Shown: positions 9,388 to 18,333, counted from the stretch's first letter. The stretch is DNA of 64,000 nt from Pseudomonas guariconensis (GCF_900102675.1 NZ_FMYX01000003.1:62001-126000); one strand, 5' to 3'. Translations and numbers: made by a program. Notes: generated by a model not told the origin, from the letters alone.

Positions 9388-10578
9388 TCATGGCCGCTCC
9401 ATCGCACCCCTTGTCCCCAGGTAATAGAACCCTGCCGCCAGTATCACCGACAACACCAGCAGGTAGAAGATCGCCACCGGCACCATCAGCCCCAGGGCGA
9501 ATCCGACGAGCACAGGTCCCAGGGCCGCGCCGAGGTTGGAGAGGTTCTGCGCGCCATAATAGACCCCGCGCAGGTGCTCCGGCGCGATCAGGTCGATGAA
9601 CATGTATTCGGCCGGAATCACGATGATCTCGCCCAAGGTGAACACCAGCATCGCCAGGCACCAGGCCATGACCGAGCCTGCCAGGGAAAAGCCCAGCAGA
9701 CCGAGAACGAACAGTGTCATGCCGGCCATCAGCCAAGGCATCAGGCGCTGGCGGTCGATGCGGCGGCCCACCAGGTACTGCAGTGCGATCACCGTGGTGG
9801 CGTTGGTGGTCACAAGGTACCCCACCAACCTCGCTGCCTCGCTGGCGCTGGCGGTGACCACCAGGTATTGGGAGAGGTAGGCGGTGAACTGCCCGAACAC
9901 CACGGCACTGAGCACGCCGCCTAGGGTGAAACACACCAGCCGACGGTCCCGCGCCAGTTGCAGACCGACCTGGGCAAAGCCGGCGCCGGGCTGGCGTGGC
10001 TCGCTTATCTTCAGTTGTCGCTCGCCCAGGCGCTGGTACAAAAGGGCCATGCCCAAGCCGATCGCTGCGGACATTACAAAAGGCAGGTGATCATTCAGCT
10101 CGAGCAGGGCCACCCCGAGCAGAGGGCCTGCTGCATAGGCGATGTTGCTCAAGGTGTACTTTATGGCGAATACCTCGGCCCGCTCGGACACTGGCAGTAA
10201 TGTGCAAAAGCCTGCCTTGGCGGCGATGTCGACCACCGCCAGGGCCAGGTTGATCAGCACCAGGCACAGGAAGAACAATGCGGCCCAGCGGCTGGCGATG
10301 GCGCCGACGAAGGCCAGGGCGAACGTCAGCATGGCGCCGATCAGCAGGGCATAGTTGCTCAGGGTGTCGACCAGATGTCCGCCATACAGGCTCAGCAATG
10401 ACGCCAGGATCAGCGCGCCGCCGATCAGCAGCCCGATGTGGCTGACCGGCAACTGGAAGTTGTCCGCCAGGTAAACCACCAGGTAAGGCAGGGTGATCGC
10501 CCGGGCCAAGGTCAGTGCGAACGTGATCGCAAGCAGTAGGCGCACAGGGGTGGGGTAGCGATGGAGGGCGGCGAGCAT
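9388..10578 (-). CDS. MFS transporter
   Basis: A 396-residue major facilitator superfamily carrier with about 12 hydrophobic helices in two halves. The start MLAALHRYPTPVRLLL at 10578 has AAGGAT 6 bases upstream; the frame extends further, to 10779, but that part overlaps the divergent promoter region and lacks coding character. The second half has the loop YLVGRRIDRQRLMPW, a version of the MFS cytoplasmic loop. Drug or metabolite export is likely for this subtype, but the substrate cannot be predicted. Confidence 0.85.
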   Translation of the reverse strand: MLAALHRYPTPVRLLLAITFALTLARAITLPYLVVYLADNFQLPVSHIGLLIGGALILASLLSLYGGHLVDTLSNYALLIGAMLTFALAFVGAIASRWAALFFLCLVLINLALAVVDIAAKAGFCTLLPVSERAEVFAIKYTLSNIAYAAGPLLGVALLELNDHLPFVMSAAIGLGMALLYQRLGERQLKISEPRQPGAGFAQVGLQLARDRRLVCFTLGGVLSAVVFGQFTAYLSQYLVVTASASEAARLVGYLVTTNATTVIALQYLVGRRIDRQRLMPWLMAGMTLFVLGLLGFSLAGSVMAWCLAMLVFTLGEIIVIPAEYMFIDLIAPEHLRGVYYGAQNLSNLGAALGPVLVGFALGLMVPVAIFYLLVLSVILAAGFYYLGTRGAMERP

Positions 10579-10784
10579 CGGACATCCTTGTTGTCGAGTA
10601 GTGCCAGTGGCCAAGCATAAGGACAGGCACACGGTTTGTCGTGTGTCCGGTGGAGGAGGGCGTGGCGGTCGCAAATAGCCGCACGCATTCTTCCGGTTGC
10701 CAGCGAGCCCCATTCCCATGCAGATTTGTGGCTTCTCGCGCTGTGCGTGCCTCCAATGAAAAAGCCCAATCAGGTACACGGACG

Positions 10785-12659
10785 ATGAGTCACCCCTCGC
10801 AATTCACCCTGCTCGGCAAGCGGCGTTTTCTGCCGTTCTTCATTACCCAGTCGTTGGGTGCCTTCAACGACAATCTGTTCAAACAGTCGCTGATCCTGGC
10901 GATCTTGTACAAGCTCAGCCTGGAGGGCGATCGCTCGATTTGGGTCAATCTCTGCGCGCTGCTGTTCATCCTGCCGTTCTTTCTGTTCTCGGCACTGGCC
11001 GGGCAGTTCGGCGAGAAGTTCGCCAAGGATGCGTTGATCCGCGCGATCAAGTTGGCAGAGATCGTCATCATGGCCATTGGCGCGACCGGATTTGTCACCG
11101 GACACCTGCACCTGATGTTGCTGGCGTTGTTCGCGATGGGCACCCATTCGGCGCTGTTCGGCCCGGTGAAGTACTCGATCCTGCCCCAGGCTTTGCGTGA
11201 AGAGGAACTGGTCGGCGGAAATGGCCTGGTGGAAATGGGCACCTTCCTGGCGATCCTGGCCGGAACCATCGGGGCTGGGGTGATGATGTCCTCTGGCAGT
11301 TATGCTGCGGTGGTCGCAGGGGGAGTGGTCGGCACCGCGGTGCTCGGCTACCTGGCCAGCCGCTGGATCCCTCGGGCGGCCGCCGCTGCCCCGCAGATGA
11401 AGCTGGACTGGAACATCTTCAAGCAATCCTGGGCCACCTTGCGCCTGGGGCTGGGGCAAACGCCAGCGGTGTCGCGCTCGATCGTCGGCAACTCCTGGTT
11501 CTGGTTCGTCGGCGCCATTTACCTGACCCAGATCCCGGCCTATGCGAAGGATTGGTTGCACGGCGATGAGACCGTGGTGACGCTGGTGCTGACGTTGTTC
11601 TCGGTGGGTATCGCCTTGGGGTCGCTGCTCTGTGAGCGGTTGAGCGGGCGCAAGGTGGAGATCGGCCTGGTGCCGTTCGGCTCCTTCGGCCTGACCCTGT
11701 TCGGCCTGCTGTGGTGGTGGCACTCGGGCGATGTGCCGGCAGGGGAGGTGCCCCATGACTGGCTGGCGCTGCTTGGCATGGGCCAGGCTTGGTGGATCCT
11801 GCTTTCGATCGTGGGCCTGGGGGTGTTCGGTGGCTTCTATATCGTGCCGCTGTACGCCTTGATCCAGGCGCGTACGCCCGAAGACCAGCGGGCCCGGGTG
11901 ATCGCTGCCAACAACATCCTAAATGCGCTGTTCATGGTGGTCTCGGCGATCATCACCATCGTGCTGTTGAGCGTGGCAAAACTGAGTATCCCTCAGCTGT
12001 TTCTGGTGGTGTCGTTGCTCAACGTCGCGGTCAACGCCTATATCTTCCGCATCGTGCCCGAATTCACCATGCGTTTCCTGATCTGGCTGCTCAGCCACTC
12101 CATGTACCGCGTCGAACATCGGGACCTGCAGTGCATCCCCGATGAAGGCCCGGCGTTGCTGGTGTGCAACCATGTGTCTTTCGTCGATGCACTGCTCATC
12201 GGCGGCGCCATTCGCAGGCCGATACGCTTTGTCATGTACTACAAGATCTATAATCTCCCGGTGCTCAATTTCGTGTTCCGCACCGCCGGGGCCATCCCCA
12301 TCGCCGGACGCAGCGAAGACGAGGCCACCTATGAGCGCGCCTTTGCGCGAATTGCCGAGTACCTGGCCGATGGCGAACTGGTCTGCATCTTCCCTGAAGG
12401 AAAGCTGAGCGCCGATGGCGAGATAGATGTATTCAAGGGAGGGGTGAGCCGCATCCTGCAGGAAACACCCGTGCCGGTGATTCCGCTGGCCTTGCAAGGG
12501 CTCTGGGGCAGCTTCTTCAGCCGCGATCCGAACAAGGGCTTTTTCAAGCGTCTTTGGTCGAGGGTGACGTTGGTGGCTGGCGCCGCCATCCCTGTGGAGG
12601 CGGCGCAGCCCAATGCACTACGCGAGAAGGTCAGTGCCCTGCGTGGCGATGTGCGTTGA
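10785..12659 (+). CDS. MFS flippase-PlsC acyltransferase fusion (lysophospholipid remodelling)
   Basis: A 624-residue fusion of an LplT-like MFS domain (residues 1 to about 420) and a PlsC/LPLAT acyltransferase domain (about 440-624). The acyltransferase box NHVSFVD (HX4D) and FPEGKLSADGE are intact. By analogy to LplT-Aas, it would flip lysophospholipids inward and re-acylate them at the inner membrane. The AMP-dependent acyl-ACP synthetase domain found in full-length Aas fusions is absent. The ATG at 10785 (MSHPSQFTLLGKRRF) is preferred over an upstream frame extension. It is divergent from the MFS carrier and ends 17 bases from the convergent sugE. Confidence 0.88.
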   Translation: MSHPSQFTLLGKRRFLPFFITQSLGAFNDNLFKQSLILAILYKLSLEGDRSIWVNLCALLFILPFFLFSALAGQFGEKFAKDALIRAIKLAEIVIMAIGATGFVTGHLHLMLLALFAMGTHSALFGPVKYSILPQALREEELVGGNGLVEMGTFLAILAGTIGAGVMMSSGSYAAVVAGGVVGTAVLGYLASRWIPRAAAAAPQMKLDWNIFKQSWATLRLGLGQTPAVSRSIVGNSWFWFVGAIYLTQIPAYAKDWLHGDETVVTLVLTLFSVGIALGSLLCERLSGRKVEIGLVPFGSFGLTLFGLLWWWHSGDVPAGEVPHDWLALLGMGQAWWILLSIVGLGVFGGFYIVPLYALIQARTPEDQRARVIAANNILNALFMVVSAIITIVLLSVAKLSIPQLFLVVSLLNVAVNAYIFRIVPEFTMRFLIWLLSHSMYRVEHRDLQCIPDEGPALLVCNHVSFVDALLIGGAIRRPIRFVMYYKIYNLPVLNFVFRTAGAIPIAGRSEDEATYERAFARIAEYLADGELVCIFPEGKLSADGEIDVFKGGVSRILQETPVPVIPLALQGLWGSFFSRDPNKGFFKRLWSRVTLVAGAAIPVEAAQPNALREKVSALRGDVR

Positions 12660-12676
12660 GTGATGAGGGCGCAAGG

Positions 12677-12994
12677 TCAGCTAGTGCTGACCTTCAGGCC
12701 GATCAGGCCAGCGATGATCAGTGCAACACTGATTAGGCGCATGATCGCCATGGATTCGCCGAACAGGATGATGCCAGCGATGACGGTGCCGACGGCGCCG
12801 ACGCCGGTCCATACGGCATACGCCGTGCCCAGCGGCAGCTCCTTCATGGCCAGACCCAGCAGGCCCAAGCTCACGGCCATGGCGGCAACAGTCAGTGCGG
12901 TGGGGAGTGGACGGGTGAAACCGTCGGTGTACTTCAGGCCTACGGCCCAGCCGACTTCGAACAGGCCAGCGAAGAACAGGATGATCCAGGACAT
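12677..12994 (-). CDS. sugE: Guanidinium exporter (SMR family, SugE/Gdx)
   Basis: A 105-residue small multidrug resistance protein with four membrane helices that works as a dual-topology dimer. It carries the SugE/Gdx signature [14 protein letters not shown] with the essential Glu13, and [19 protein letters not shown]. Gdx members export guanidinium in exchange for protons. The specific-substrate call is strengthened by the guanidine-II riboswitch directly upstream in its leader. Confidence 0.93.
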   Translation of the reverse strand: MSWIILFFAGLFEVGWAVGLKYTDGFTRPLPTALTVAAMAVSLGLLGLAMKELPLGTAYAVWTGVGAVGTVIAGIILFGESMAIMRLISVALIIAGLIGLKVSTS

Positions 12995-13020
12995 GGTGGG
13001 TCTCCATCGTTGTTAAGGAT

Positions 13021-13070
13021 GGGGCCGTCCCCCTGAATGATCACGCAGAGCGTCGTGAGGTCGTCCTCAC
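13021..13070 (-). promoter_or_regulatory. Guanidine-II (mini-ykkC) riboswitch
   Basis: Read on the minus strand, two hairpins with ACGR tetraloops sit in tandem: GTGAGG-ACGA-CCTCAC (13070-13055) and GGGGG-ACGG-CCCC (13033-13021), 21 bases apart. Paired ACGR hairpins are the defining pattern of the mini-ykkC/guanidine-II class, which turns on gdx genes when guanidine is present. The GGAG ribosome binding site of sugE lies about 20 bases after the second hairpin, consistent with translational control. Confidence 0.88.
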
Positions 13071-13130
13071 AGTGCGCACTATACTGCCCATTTCCAGAAA
13101 ACAGGGCAAGTCCGACGGACTCACGGTGTC

Positions 13131-13212
13131 GCAGCTTCAAGCTCCAAGCCTTAAGTGAAGCAGCACGGTGCTGGCCGCACCGCGCTGTCGCTTTTGACTT
13201 TCTTCTTGCAGC
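13131..13212. repeat. AGCTTCAAGC-type repeat
   Basis: A degenerate repeat of GCAGCTTCAAGCTCCAAGC character, with a partly inverted copy at its far end (CTTCTTGCAGCTTGTGA). Related copies in this window lie at 15556-15592, 27689-27779 and 36862-36975, all outside genes. Confidence 0.5.
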
Positions 13213-13224
13213 TTGTGACCGCTC

Positions 13225-14145
13225 TTAGACCCCCTGCGGGATCTCCTCGCCACCCAGGGCTTCGAACAGCGCTGGCAAGAACTCGGTGAAGGTCATCATC
13301 ATCAGGGTGAAGCTGGCATCGAACTGTTGCTGAGCTTCTTCCCCTCCATCCTGCTCGGCTTGCTCTTGCAGCAACTCCTCGAATTTCAGGCGCTTGATCA
13401 CGGTCTTGTCGTCGAGCACGAACGACAGCTTGTCCTGCCAGGCCAAGGCCAACTGGGTGACTACCTTGCCGGTGCCCAGATGGAGCTGGATCTCTTCGCT
13501 GGCCAGATCCTGACGCTTGCAACGAACGATGCCGCCGTCCTCGTGGGTATCGCGCAGCTCGCACTCGTCCAGGACGAAGAAGTCTGGTGCAGGTGCTTGA
13601 GACTTGACCCAGTCGGTCATTGTCGCGCTCGGGGCGATCTTCACGGTGACCGGACGCACCGGCAGCGAACCCATGACTTCACGCAGGGTCGACAGCAGGT
13701 CTTCAGCGCGCTTGGCGCTGGCCGAATTGACCAGGATCAGGCCTAGGCGCGGGGCGATGGCGGCGAAGATCATCGAACGGCGGATGAAGGCACGGGGCAG
13801 GAACGATTGGATGATGTCGTCCTTGATCTGGTCGCGCTCCTTCTTGTAGACCTTGCGCATCTGTTCGGTCTCGATCTCCTCGATCTTTTCCTTGACCGCA
13901 TCGTTGACCACGCTGCTTGGCAGGATGCGCTCTTCCTTGCGCGCGGCGATCAGCAGGAAGTCACCGCTGACGTGCACCAGAGGAGCATCCTCGCCCTTGC
14001 CGAATGGGGCGACGAAACCGTAGGTGGTCAGCTCCTGGCTGGCACAAGGGCGGGCCGGCTTGCTGGCCAAGGCGGCTTCCAGCGCCTCGGGTTCGAACGG
14101 GATGTCCTGGGTCAGGCGGTAGGTCAGCAGGTTCTTGAACCACAT
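13225..14145 (-). CDS. rdgC: Recombination-associated protein RdgC
   Basis: A 306-residue RdgC, a ring-shaped dimer that binds duplex DNA without sequence preference and restrains RecA. The N-terminus [17 protein letters not shown] and the later [20 protein letters not shown] and LTDW-like segments are typical, and the length matches the family (about 300). The ATG at 14145 has AAGGAG 10 bases upstream. An open frame extends to 14202 but without family resemblance. It stands alone between sugE and the tRNA genes. Confidence 0.95.
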   Translation of the reverse strand: MWFKNLLTYRLTQDIPFEPEALEAALASKPARPCASQELTTYGFVAPFGKGEDAPLVHVSGDFLLIAARKEERILPSSVVNDAVKEKIEEIETEQMRKVYKKERDQIKDDIIQSFLPRAFIRRSMIFAAIAPRLGLILVNSASAKRAEDLLSTLREVMGSLPVRPVTVKIAPSATMTDWVKSQAPAPDFFVLDECELRDTHEDGGIVRCKRQDLASEEIQLHLGTGKVVTQLALAWQDKLSFVLDDKTVIKRLKFEELLQEQAEQDGGEEAQQQFDASFTLMMMTFTEFLPALFEALGGEEIPQGV

Positions 14146-14302
14146 GAGGGGGAATCTCTCCTTAATGCATAAGGCGGGCATTATTCTCCGAGGGGCGGTC
14201 ACAGGCCAACCCTGTCAGAGGGCCACCAGACACTTATTCATAAGGAAAAGCCTGGTTGTGCTAGGTCTTTGAAAGATCTGAAAAATTTTTTTAAAAAAGT
14301 GC

Positions 14303-14331
14303 TTGCCAGGGTGGCAGGTCCTCCGTAGAAT
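14303..14331 (+). promoter_or_regulatory. Sigma-70 promoter of the tRNA pair
   Basis: TTGCCA (14303-14308) and TAGAAT (14326-14331) are separated by exactly 17 bases. The site is preceded by an AT-rich UP-like run (14278-14298) and followed by a GC-rich discriminator (GCGCGCC) typical of stringently controlled stable RNA promoters. It lies 21 bases before the tRNA-Val. Confidence 0.85.
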
Positions 14332-14351
14332 GCGCGCCACACCGAGACGTT

Positions 14352-14427
14352 GGGTGATTAGCTCAGCCGGGAGAGCATCTGCCTTACAAGCAGAGGGTCG
14401 GCGGTTCGATCCCGTCATCACCCACCA
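14352..14427 (+). tRNA. tRNA-Val (TAC)
   Basis: A 76-base cloverleaf: acceptor GGGTGAT paired with ATCACCC, D-arm GCTCAGCCGGGAGAGC, anticodon loop with TAC, T-arm with GGTTCGATCCC, and encoded CCA end. Confidence 0.96.
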
Positions 14428-14443
14428 CTTCTCGATGTTTAGC

Positions 14444-14520
14444 GCAGCGGTAGTTCAGTCGGTTAGAATACCGGCCTGTCACGCCGGGGGTCGCGGGTTC
14501 GAGTCCCGTCCGCTGCGCCA
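14444..14520 (+). tRNA. tRNA-Asp (GTC)
   Basis: A 77-base cloverleaf: acceptor GCAGCGG, anticodon loop CTGTCAC giving GTC, T-arm GGTTCGAGTCC, encoded CCA. It is co-transcribed with tRNA-Val, 16 bases downstream. Confidence 0.96.
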
Positions 14521-14560
14521 TATTCCAGCTTCCAGGGCCCACTGAACACCCGGAAGCCAC

Positions 14561-14590
14561 AAAAAAAGCGACCTTAGGGTCGCTTTTTTT
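14561..14590. terminator. Bidirectional terminator after tRNA-Asp
   Basis: AAAAAAAGCGACC and its complement flank a 4-base loop, with seven T residues on either strand's exit side. It can end both the tRNA transcript and the convergent map transcript. Confidence 0.85.
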
Positions 14591-14671
14591 GTTTCTGCTC
14601 TTCTCATCCAGGCTTCGCGAGCGTTGGCGCTCGGCATCGTGATTGGGGGCGCCCCTTACGCCCCTTCCCGG

Positions 14672-15463
14672 TCAAGCCATCGCGGTTGCCCAGGCCTTTT
14701 CTTCCTCGCGCAGCGTCAGCACTTCCACGCCAGTCTCTGTCACGGCCACGGTATGTTCCCACTGGGCCGACAGCGAATGATCGCGGGTAATCACGGTCCA
14801 GCCATCGCGCAATGTACGCGTACCACGCCCACCCTGGTTGATCATCGGTTCGATGGTAAAGACCATGCCAGGCTTGAGTTTCATGCCCATGCCCGGCTGG
14901 CCGAAGTGCAGCACTTCAGGGCCTTCGTGCATTTGCTGGCCGATACCATGGCCGCAGTACTCCCGGACCACGCTGTAGCCTGCCGCCTCGGCATGAACCT
15001 GGATGGCATGGCCGATATCGCCGAGGGTTGCGCCGGGGCGTACCTGGGCGATGCCTTTCCAGAGCGCCGCATAGGTGGTATCCACCAGGCGCCGGGCGTC
15101 ATCGCTGATCTGGCCGAGACAGTACATTTTCGATGAGTCGGCAATATAGCCGCCCTGTTCCAGTGTGATGTCGACGTTGATGATCGACCCCACCCTAAGC
15201 ACTTCATCGGCCTTTGGCATGCCATGGCACACCACATGGTCCACGGAGGTGTTCAGCGCATAGGGAAAGCCGTACTGCCCCTTGCTCGCCGGCCGCGCTT
15301 TGAGCGTCTGGACGATGAAGGCCTCGGCGCGGTCGTTGATCTGCAGGGTGGTCACGCCAGGGCGAATGAAGCTGTCCAGGTCAGCGAACACCTGGGCCAG
15401 CAGTTGACCTGCCCGGCGCATGAGGTCGAGTTGGGCCGGGGTCTTGAAGATCACTTGGGACAT
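14672..15463 (-). CDS. map: Methionine aminopeptidase type I
   Basis: A 263-residue MetAP-Ia that removes the initiator Met from new proteins. The five metal ligands are recognisable: Asp in NVDITLEQGGYIADSSK (two Asp), His in HGIGQQMHEGP, Glu in VFTIEPMI and Glu in WEHTVAVTE; the substrate His is in VVCHGMP. The start MSQVIFKTPAQL at 15463 gives the family length; an upstream extension to 15529 lacks resemblance. This copy is not beside rpsB-tsf, so it may be a second map gene of the chromosome. Confidence 0.92.
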   Translation of the reverse strand: MSQVIFKTPAQLDLMRRAGQLLAQVFADLDSFIRPGVTTLQINDRAEAFIVQTLKARPASKGQYGFPYALNTSVDHVVCHGMPKADEVLRVGSIINVDITLEQGGYIADSSKMYCLGQISDDARRLVDTTYAALWKGIAQVRPGATLGDIGHAIQVHAEAAGYSVVREYCGHGIGQQMHEGPEVLHFGQPGMGMKLKPGMVFTIEPMINQGGRGTRTLRDGWTVITRDHSLSAQWEHTVAVTETGVEVLTLREEEKAWATAMA

Positions 15464-15555
15464 GGGCAAGGCTAGGATCACAATGGCAAAGAGTCGCCAG
15501 AATAGCCCTACGGACGATACATGCGCCACCGCTTGCTAGGGAGGGCGAACAGGTG

Positions 15556-15592
15556 CTTGAAGCGCGAGGCCCGAAGCTGCAAGCTGCCGGGC
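15556..15592. repeat. AGCTGCAAGC-type repeat fragment
   Basis: Short copy (CTTGAAGCG...GAAGCTGCAAGCTG) of the repeat type seen also at 13131, 27689 and 36862. It ends just before the pcaQ-like start codon. Confidence 0.4.
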
Positions 15593-16525
15593 ATGAACCT
15601 CGATACCCGCATCAAGTACCGCCATCTGTTGTGTTTTCTGGAGATTGCCCGCCAGGGTAGCCTGGCCAGGGCTGCCGATGTATTGGCGATCAGCCAGCCG
15701 GCGATATCCAAGACGTTGCGCGAGCTCGAAGAGCTGCTCGAAACCCGCCTGTTCGAGCGCACCCGGCAAGGCGTCGAACTGACCGCAGCTGGCACCTTGT
15801 TCATGCGTTACGCCGGGCCCAGCGTCCACGCTCTACGCGAAGGCGTGGGAAGTGTGCGCGGCGAGGCGCGGGCGCCGTCGCAGGTGCGCATCGGTGTGTT
15901 ATCGACGGTCGAGAGCCTGCTCATGCCGGAGGTGCTTTGCCGGCTACACCAGCGGCATTCGGCATTGGTGATCGAAGTGGTGACTGGTGCCAGTGCTCAG
16001 CTGCTTGGGCAGTTGCGTCTGGGTGAGCTGGAGCTGGTCGTAGGGCGTATGACCGACAGCCCCCAGATTCAGGGGTTGTCCTTCGAACATTTATACAGCG
16101 AGTCGATGAGTTTGGTGGTACGGCCCGGCCATCCTTTGCTGGCGCGCCACCCCGTCGAACGCGCGCGGGTTGGCGACTACCCGCTGGTCCTGCCGCCCCA
16201 GGGCACGACCATCCGCCAGCACGCCGACAGCTTGTTCGTGCAGTGCGCGATCCAGATGCCAGCCCAGCGCCTGGAGACCTTGTCCTTGGCCTTGAGCCGT
16301 CGTTACCTGCTCGGCAGCGATGCGGTCTGGGTGGCGCCGCGTGACGCGGTCTTGATCGACCTGGGGCGTGGCGAGCTGGTCGAGCTCGATCTCGGTGTAC
16401 GCGAGCCTGGTGGTTCGGTGGGTATCTGTCGTAATGCCGCGTTGCCCCAGGGTGTGCCTGGACAATGGGTATGCGAGGTGATGCGTGAAGTCGCAGGGCA
16501 GTACCGGGATGGCCTGTATCCGTGA
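15593..16525 (+). CDS. pcaQ: LysR-family regulator, PcaQ-like
   Basis: A 310-residue LysR activator. The winged HTH (residues 1-65) has RHLLCFLEIARQGSLARAADVLAISQPAISKTLRELEE split around the recognition helix, and the remainder is a periplasmic-binding-like effector domain. The N-terminal wording (MNLDTRIKYRHLLCFLEIAR, GPSVHALREGV) closely matches PcaQ, the activator of protocatechuate pathway genes. No pca structural genes lie beside it here, so the symbol is from recall of family sequence. Start at the ATG of MNLDTRIKYR. Confidence 0.75.
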   Translation: MNLDTRIKYRHLLCFLEIARQGSLARAADVLAISQPAISKTLRELEELLETRLFERTRQGVELTAAGTLFMRYAGPSVHALREGVGSVRGEARAPSQVRIGVLSTVESLLMPEVLCRLHQRHSALVIEVVTGASAQLLGQLRLGELELVVGRMTDSPQIQGLSFEHLYSESMSLVVRPGHPLLARHPVERARVGDYPLVLPPQGTTIRQHADSLFVQCAIQMPAQRLETLSLALSRRYLLGSDAVWVAPRDAVLIDLGRGELVELDLGVREPGGSVGICRNAALPQGVPGQWVCEVMREVAGQYRDGLYP

Positions 16526-16730
16526 GCGTGCAGGCCTTTGGCCATGCCGGAGGTGCACGGGCAGCTCGAATCTGACGTACGTAGGGACAATGACACCTTC
16601 AATTGATCGGAAATATCCGTGAACTTATCGGACATTCCCTGCTCTCATGCCGGTAGCCATTGGTCACGGCCGCCTGCTAAGCTCGCGGCTTTACCTGATT
16701 GCCCTTATGGCGCATGAACAAGGAACTAGC

Positions 16731-17477
16731 ATGAAACAGCATCGTTTGGCGGCTGCGGTTGCCCTGGTTGGCCTGGTCCTGGCGGGCTGCGACGCTCAGA
16801 CCAGCAGCGTCGAGCTGAAGACTCCGGCACAGAAAGCCTCCTACGGTATCGGCCTGAACATGGGCAAGAGTCTGGCTCAGGAAGGCATGGAAGACCTTGA
16901 TTCCAAAGCAGTAGCTCTCGGTATCGAGGATGCGGTTGCCAAGAAAGAGCAACGCATCAAGGACGAAGAGTTGGTCGAGGCGTTCACCGCGCTGCAGAAG
17001 CGCGCCGAAGAACGCCTGGCCAAGGCCAGCGAGGAAGCGGCTAGCGCCGGCAAGAAATTCCTCGAAGAAAACGCCAAGAAGCCAGGCGTGGTCACCACTG
17101 CGTCGGGCCTGCAGTATGAAGTGGTCAAGAAAGCCGACGGCCCGCAGCCCAAGCCTACCGACGTGGTGACTGTCCACTATGAAGGCAAGCTGATCGATGG
17201 CAAGGTCTTCGACAGCTCCGTCGAGCGCGGCAGCCCGATCGACCTGCCTGTCAGCGGTGTGATCCCAGGCTGGGTAGAAGGCCTGCAACTGATGCACGTC
17301 GGCGAGAAGTACAAGTTGTACATCCCGGCTGACCTGGCTTACGGCGCCCAGAGCCCGAGCCCGCTGATCCCGGCCAACTCGGTCCTGGTGTTCGACCTGG
17401 AACTGATCGGTATCAAGGATCCGTCCAAGGCAGAAGGCGAGGCCGAGGCTCCGGAAGCTGAAGCACCTGCCAAGTAA
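16731..17477 (+). CDS. FKBP-type peptidyl-prolyl isomerase lipoprotein
   Basis: A 248-residue envelope prolyl isomerase of the FkpA/Mip type. The lipobox LAGC gives a lipidated Cys20. An N-terminal dimerisation helix region (residues 30-125, with SYGIGLNMGKSLAQEG) precedes the FKBP domain (about 135-230), with VTVHYEGKLIDGKVFDSS and VIPGWVEGLQLM. The C-terminal tail is Ala/Glu/Pro rich. Start: ATG at 16731 with AAGGAA 7 bases upstream; an in-frame ATG at 16707 is less likely. A GC-rich hairpin follows the stop. Confidence 0.92.
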   Translation: MKQHRLAAAVALVGLVLAGCDAQTSSVELKTPAQKASYGIGLNMGKSLAQEGMEDLDSKAVALGIEDAVAKKEQRIKDEELVEAFTALQKRAEERLAKASEEAASAGKKFLEENAKKPGVVTTASGLQYEVVKKADGPQPKPTDVVTVHYEGKLIDGKVFDSSVERGSPIDLPVSGVIPGWVEGLQLMHVGEKYKLYIPADLAYGAQSPSPLIPANSVLVFDLELIGIKDPSKAEGEAEAPEAEAPAK

Positions 17478-17490
17478 TCGCGCTGTTCAC

Positions 17491-17520
17491 AACGCCCCGT
17501 CTCGACGGGGCGTTGTCGTT
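17491..17520 (+). terminator. Likely terminator of the FKBP gene
   Basis: AACGCCCCGTC/GACGGGGCGTT stem 14 bases past the stop, followed by a short T-containing tail (GTCGTTTCT). Confidence 0.65.
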
Positions 17521-17690
17521 TCTGGGGTTTGACGAAGGCGAACCTCGGCGCGGCTGTACGGTCGTAGCAGGAGTAGGGCAGCCTCGTAGCAAAACGTTTG
17601 CGGTTATGAAACGACTGTGTAAAAAACGCCCGATCTGAGCGAGACCCTTGTCCAGTGGGCGCCTCGCGTCGGAAACTGCACCCTGTTCAC

Positions 17691-17721
17691 AAGGTTATCC
17701 ACAATAAATGTGGATAACCTT
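17691..17721. promoter_or_regulatory. Perfect DnaA-box palindrome upstream of the ykvA gene
   Basis: Two perfect consensus boxes, TTATCCACA and its inverse TGTGGATAA, are separated by ATAAA. The symmetry extends to 13-base arms with AAGG/CCTT outside, 31 bases in all. It ends 21 bases before the start codon of the next gene. No T-run follows, so it is not a normal terminator. Confidence 0.7.
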
Positions 17722-17742
17722 CCCTGCCGATATGGAGGCCTC

Positions 17743-18183
17743 ATGAGCGCACCCTGGAATTTTGCCCGCTTCCTGCCCTTGGCGGAGCGTCTGCTCAGCC
17801 GTGGCCGTCTGCCAGCCTTGTTGTTCGCCGTCGCGCGCAAGGGGCCGAAGCTGGGCCAATTGCGTGAGGATGTGCGTCTGCTGCAGGCCCTGTGCCTGGC
17901 GTGGTGGCGTGGTGAGTACCGGGCCATCAGCCCCAAGGCGCTGGTCACGGTGGTGGCTGGCCTGCTGTATTTCGTAAGCCCGCTGGACGCCATTCCCGAT
18001 TGGCTGGTGGGCGTTGGTTTTCTTGATGACATCGCCGTGCTCGGCTGGGTGCTCAAGACCGTGGCCGATGAGTTGAACCGCTTCAAGGCCTGGCGCGACA
18101 GCCAGGCGCCCGAGCGGCTGAGGGTGGTGGAACGGCTGCCGGATTCCCCTGAAAGCCTGCGCCTGGAGCGTCGCGCCCCCTGA
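17743..18183 (+). CDS. YkvA/DUF1232 family membrane protein
   Basis: A 146-residue protein with the DUF1232 core ALVTVVAGLLYFVSPLDAIPDWLVGVGFLDDIAVLGWVLK split over two hydrophobic segments (about residues 68-110). The PLDAIPD motif is the family hallmark. Its cellular role is unknown. GGAGG precedes the ATG at 17743. A perfect DnaA-box palindrome lies in its leader, so DnaA or replication status could affect expression. Confidence 0.85.
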   Translation: MSAPWNFARFLPLAERLLSRGRLPALLFAVARKGPKLGQLREDVRLLQALCLAWWRGEYRAISPKALVTVVAGLLYFVSPLDAIPDWLVGVGFLDDIAVLGWVLKTVADELNRFKAWRDSQAPERLRVVERLPDSPESLRLERRAP

Positions 18184-18276
18184 GGATGGCACCGGATTCC
18201 TTGCCTGAACCTATTTCGTCATGCAAAACGCTGATCTGCCCGACCTGCACAGACGCCCGCGCTTGGACATATAATT

Positions 18277-18315
18277 GGCATAAGGATTATGCCTACGGAT
18301 TACATGCTGTAATCC
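18277..18315 (+). promoter_or_regulatory. Twin palindromic operators of the Phd/XRE gene
   Basis: Two perfect inverted repeats sit back to back: GGCATAA-GGA-TTATGCC (18277-18293) and GGATTACA-TGC-TGTAATCC (18297-18315). They lie 18-57 bases before the start of a DNA-binding protein gene, the usual layout for autoregulation. Each has a 3-base spacer. Confidence 0.7.
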
Positions 18316-18333
18316 TACGTAAAGGGGGTTGTA

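Noticed and set aside
14352..14520. tRNA-Val/tRNA-Asp pair as an integration site for a mobile element
   Set aside because: No integrase, no direct repeat of the tRNA end and normal core genes on both sides.
14672..15463. Type I Map as part of the rpsB-tsf locus
   Set aside because: Neighbours are tRNAs and a LysR regulator; no rpsB or tsf is present.
17691..17721. Palindrome as an intrinsic terminator of the preceding gene
   Set aside because: It is 214 bases past the FKBP stop, which has its own hairpin, and has no T-run.
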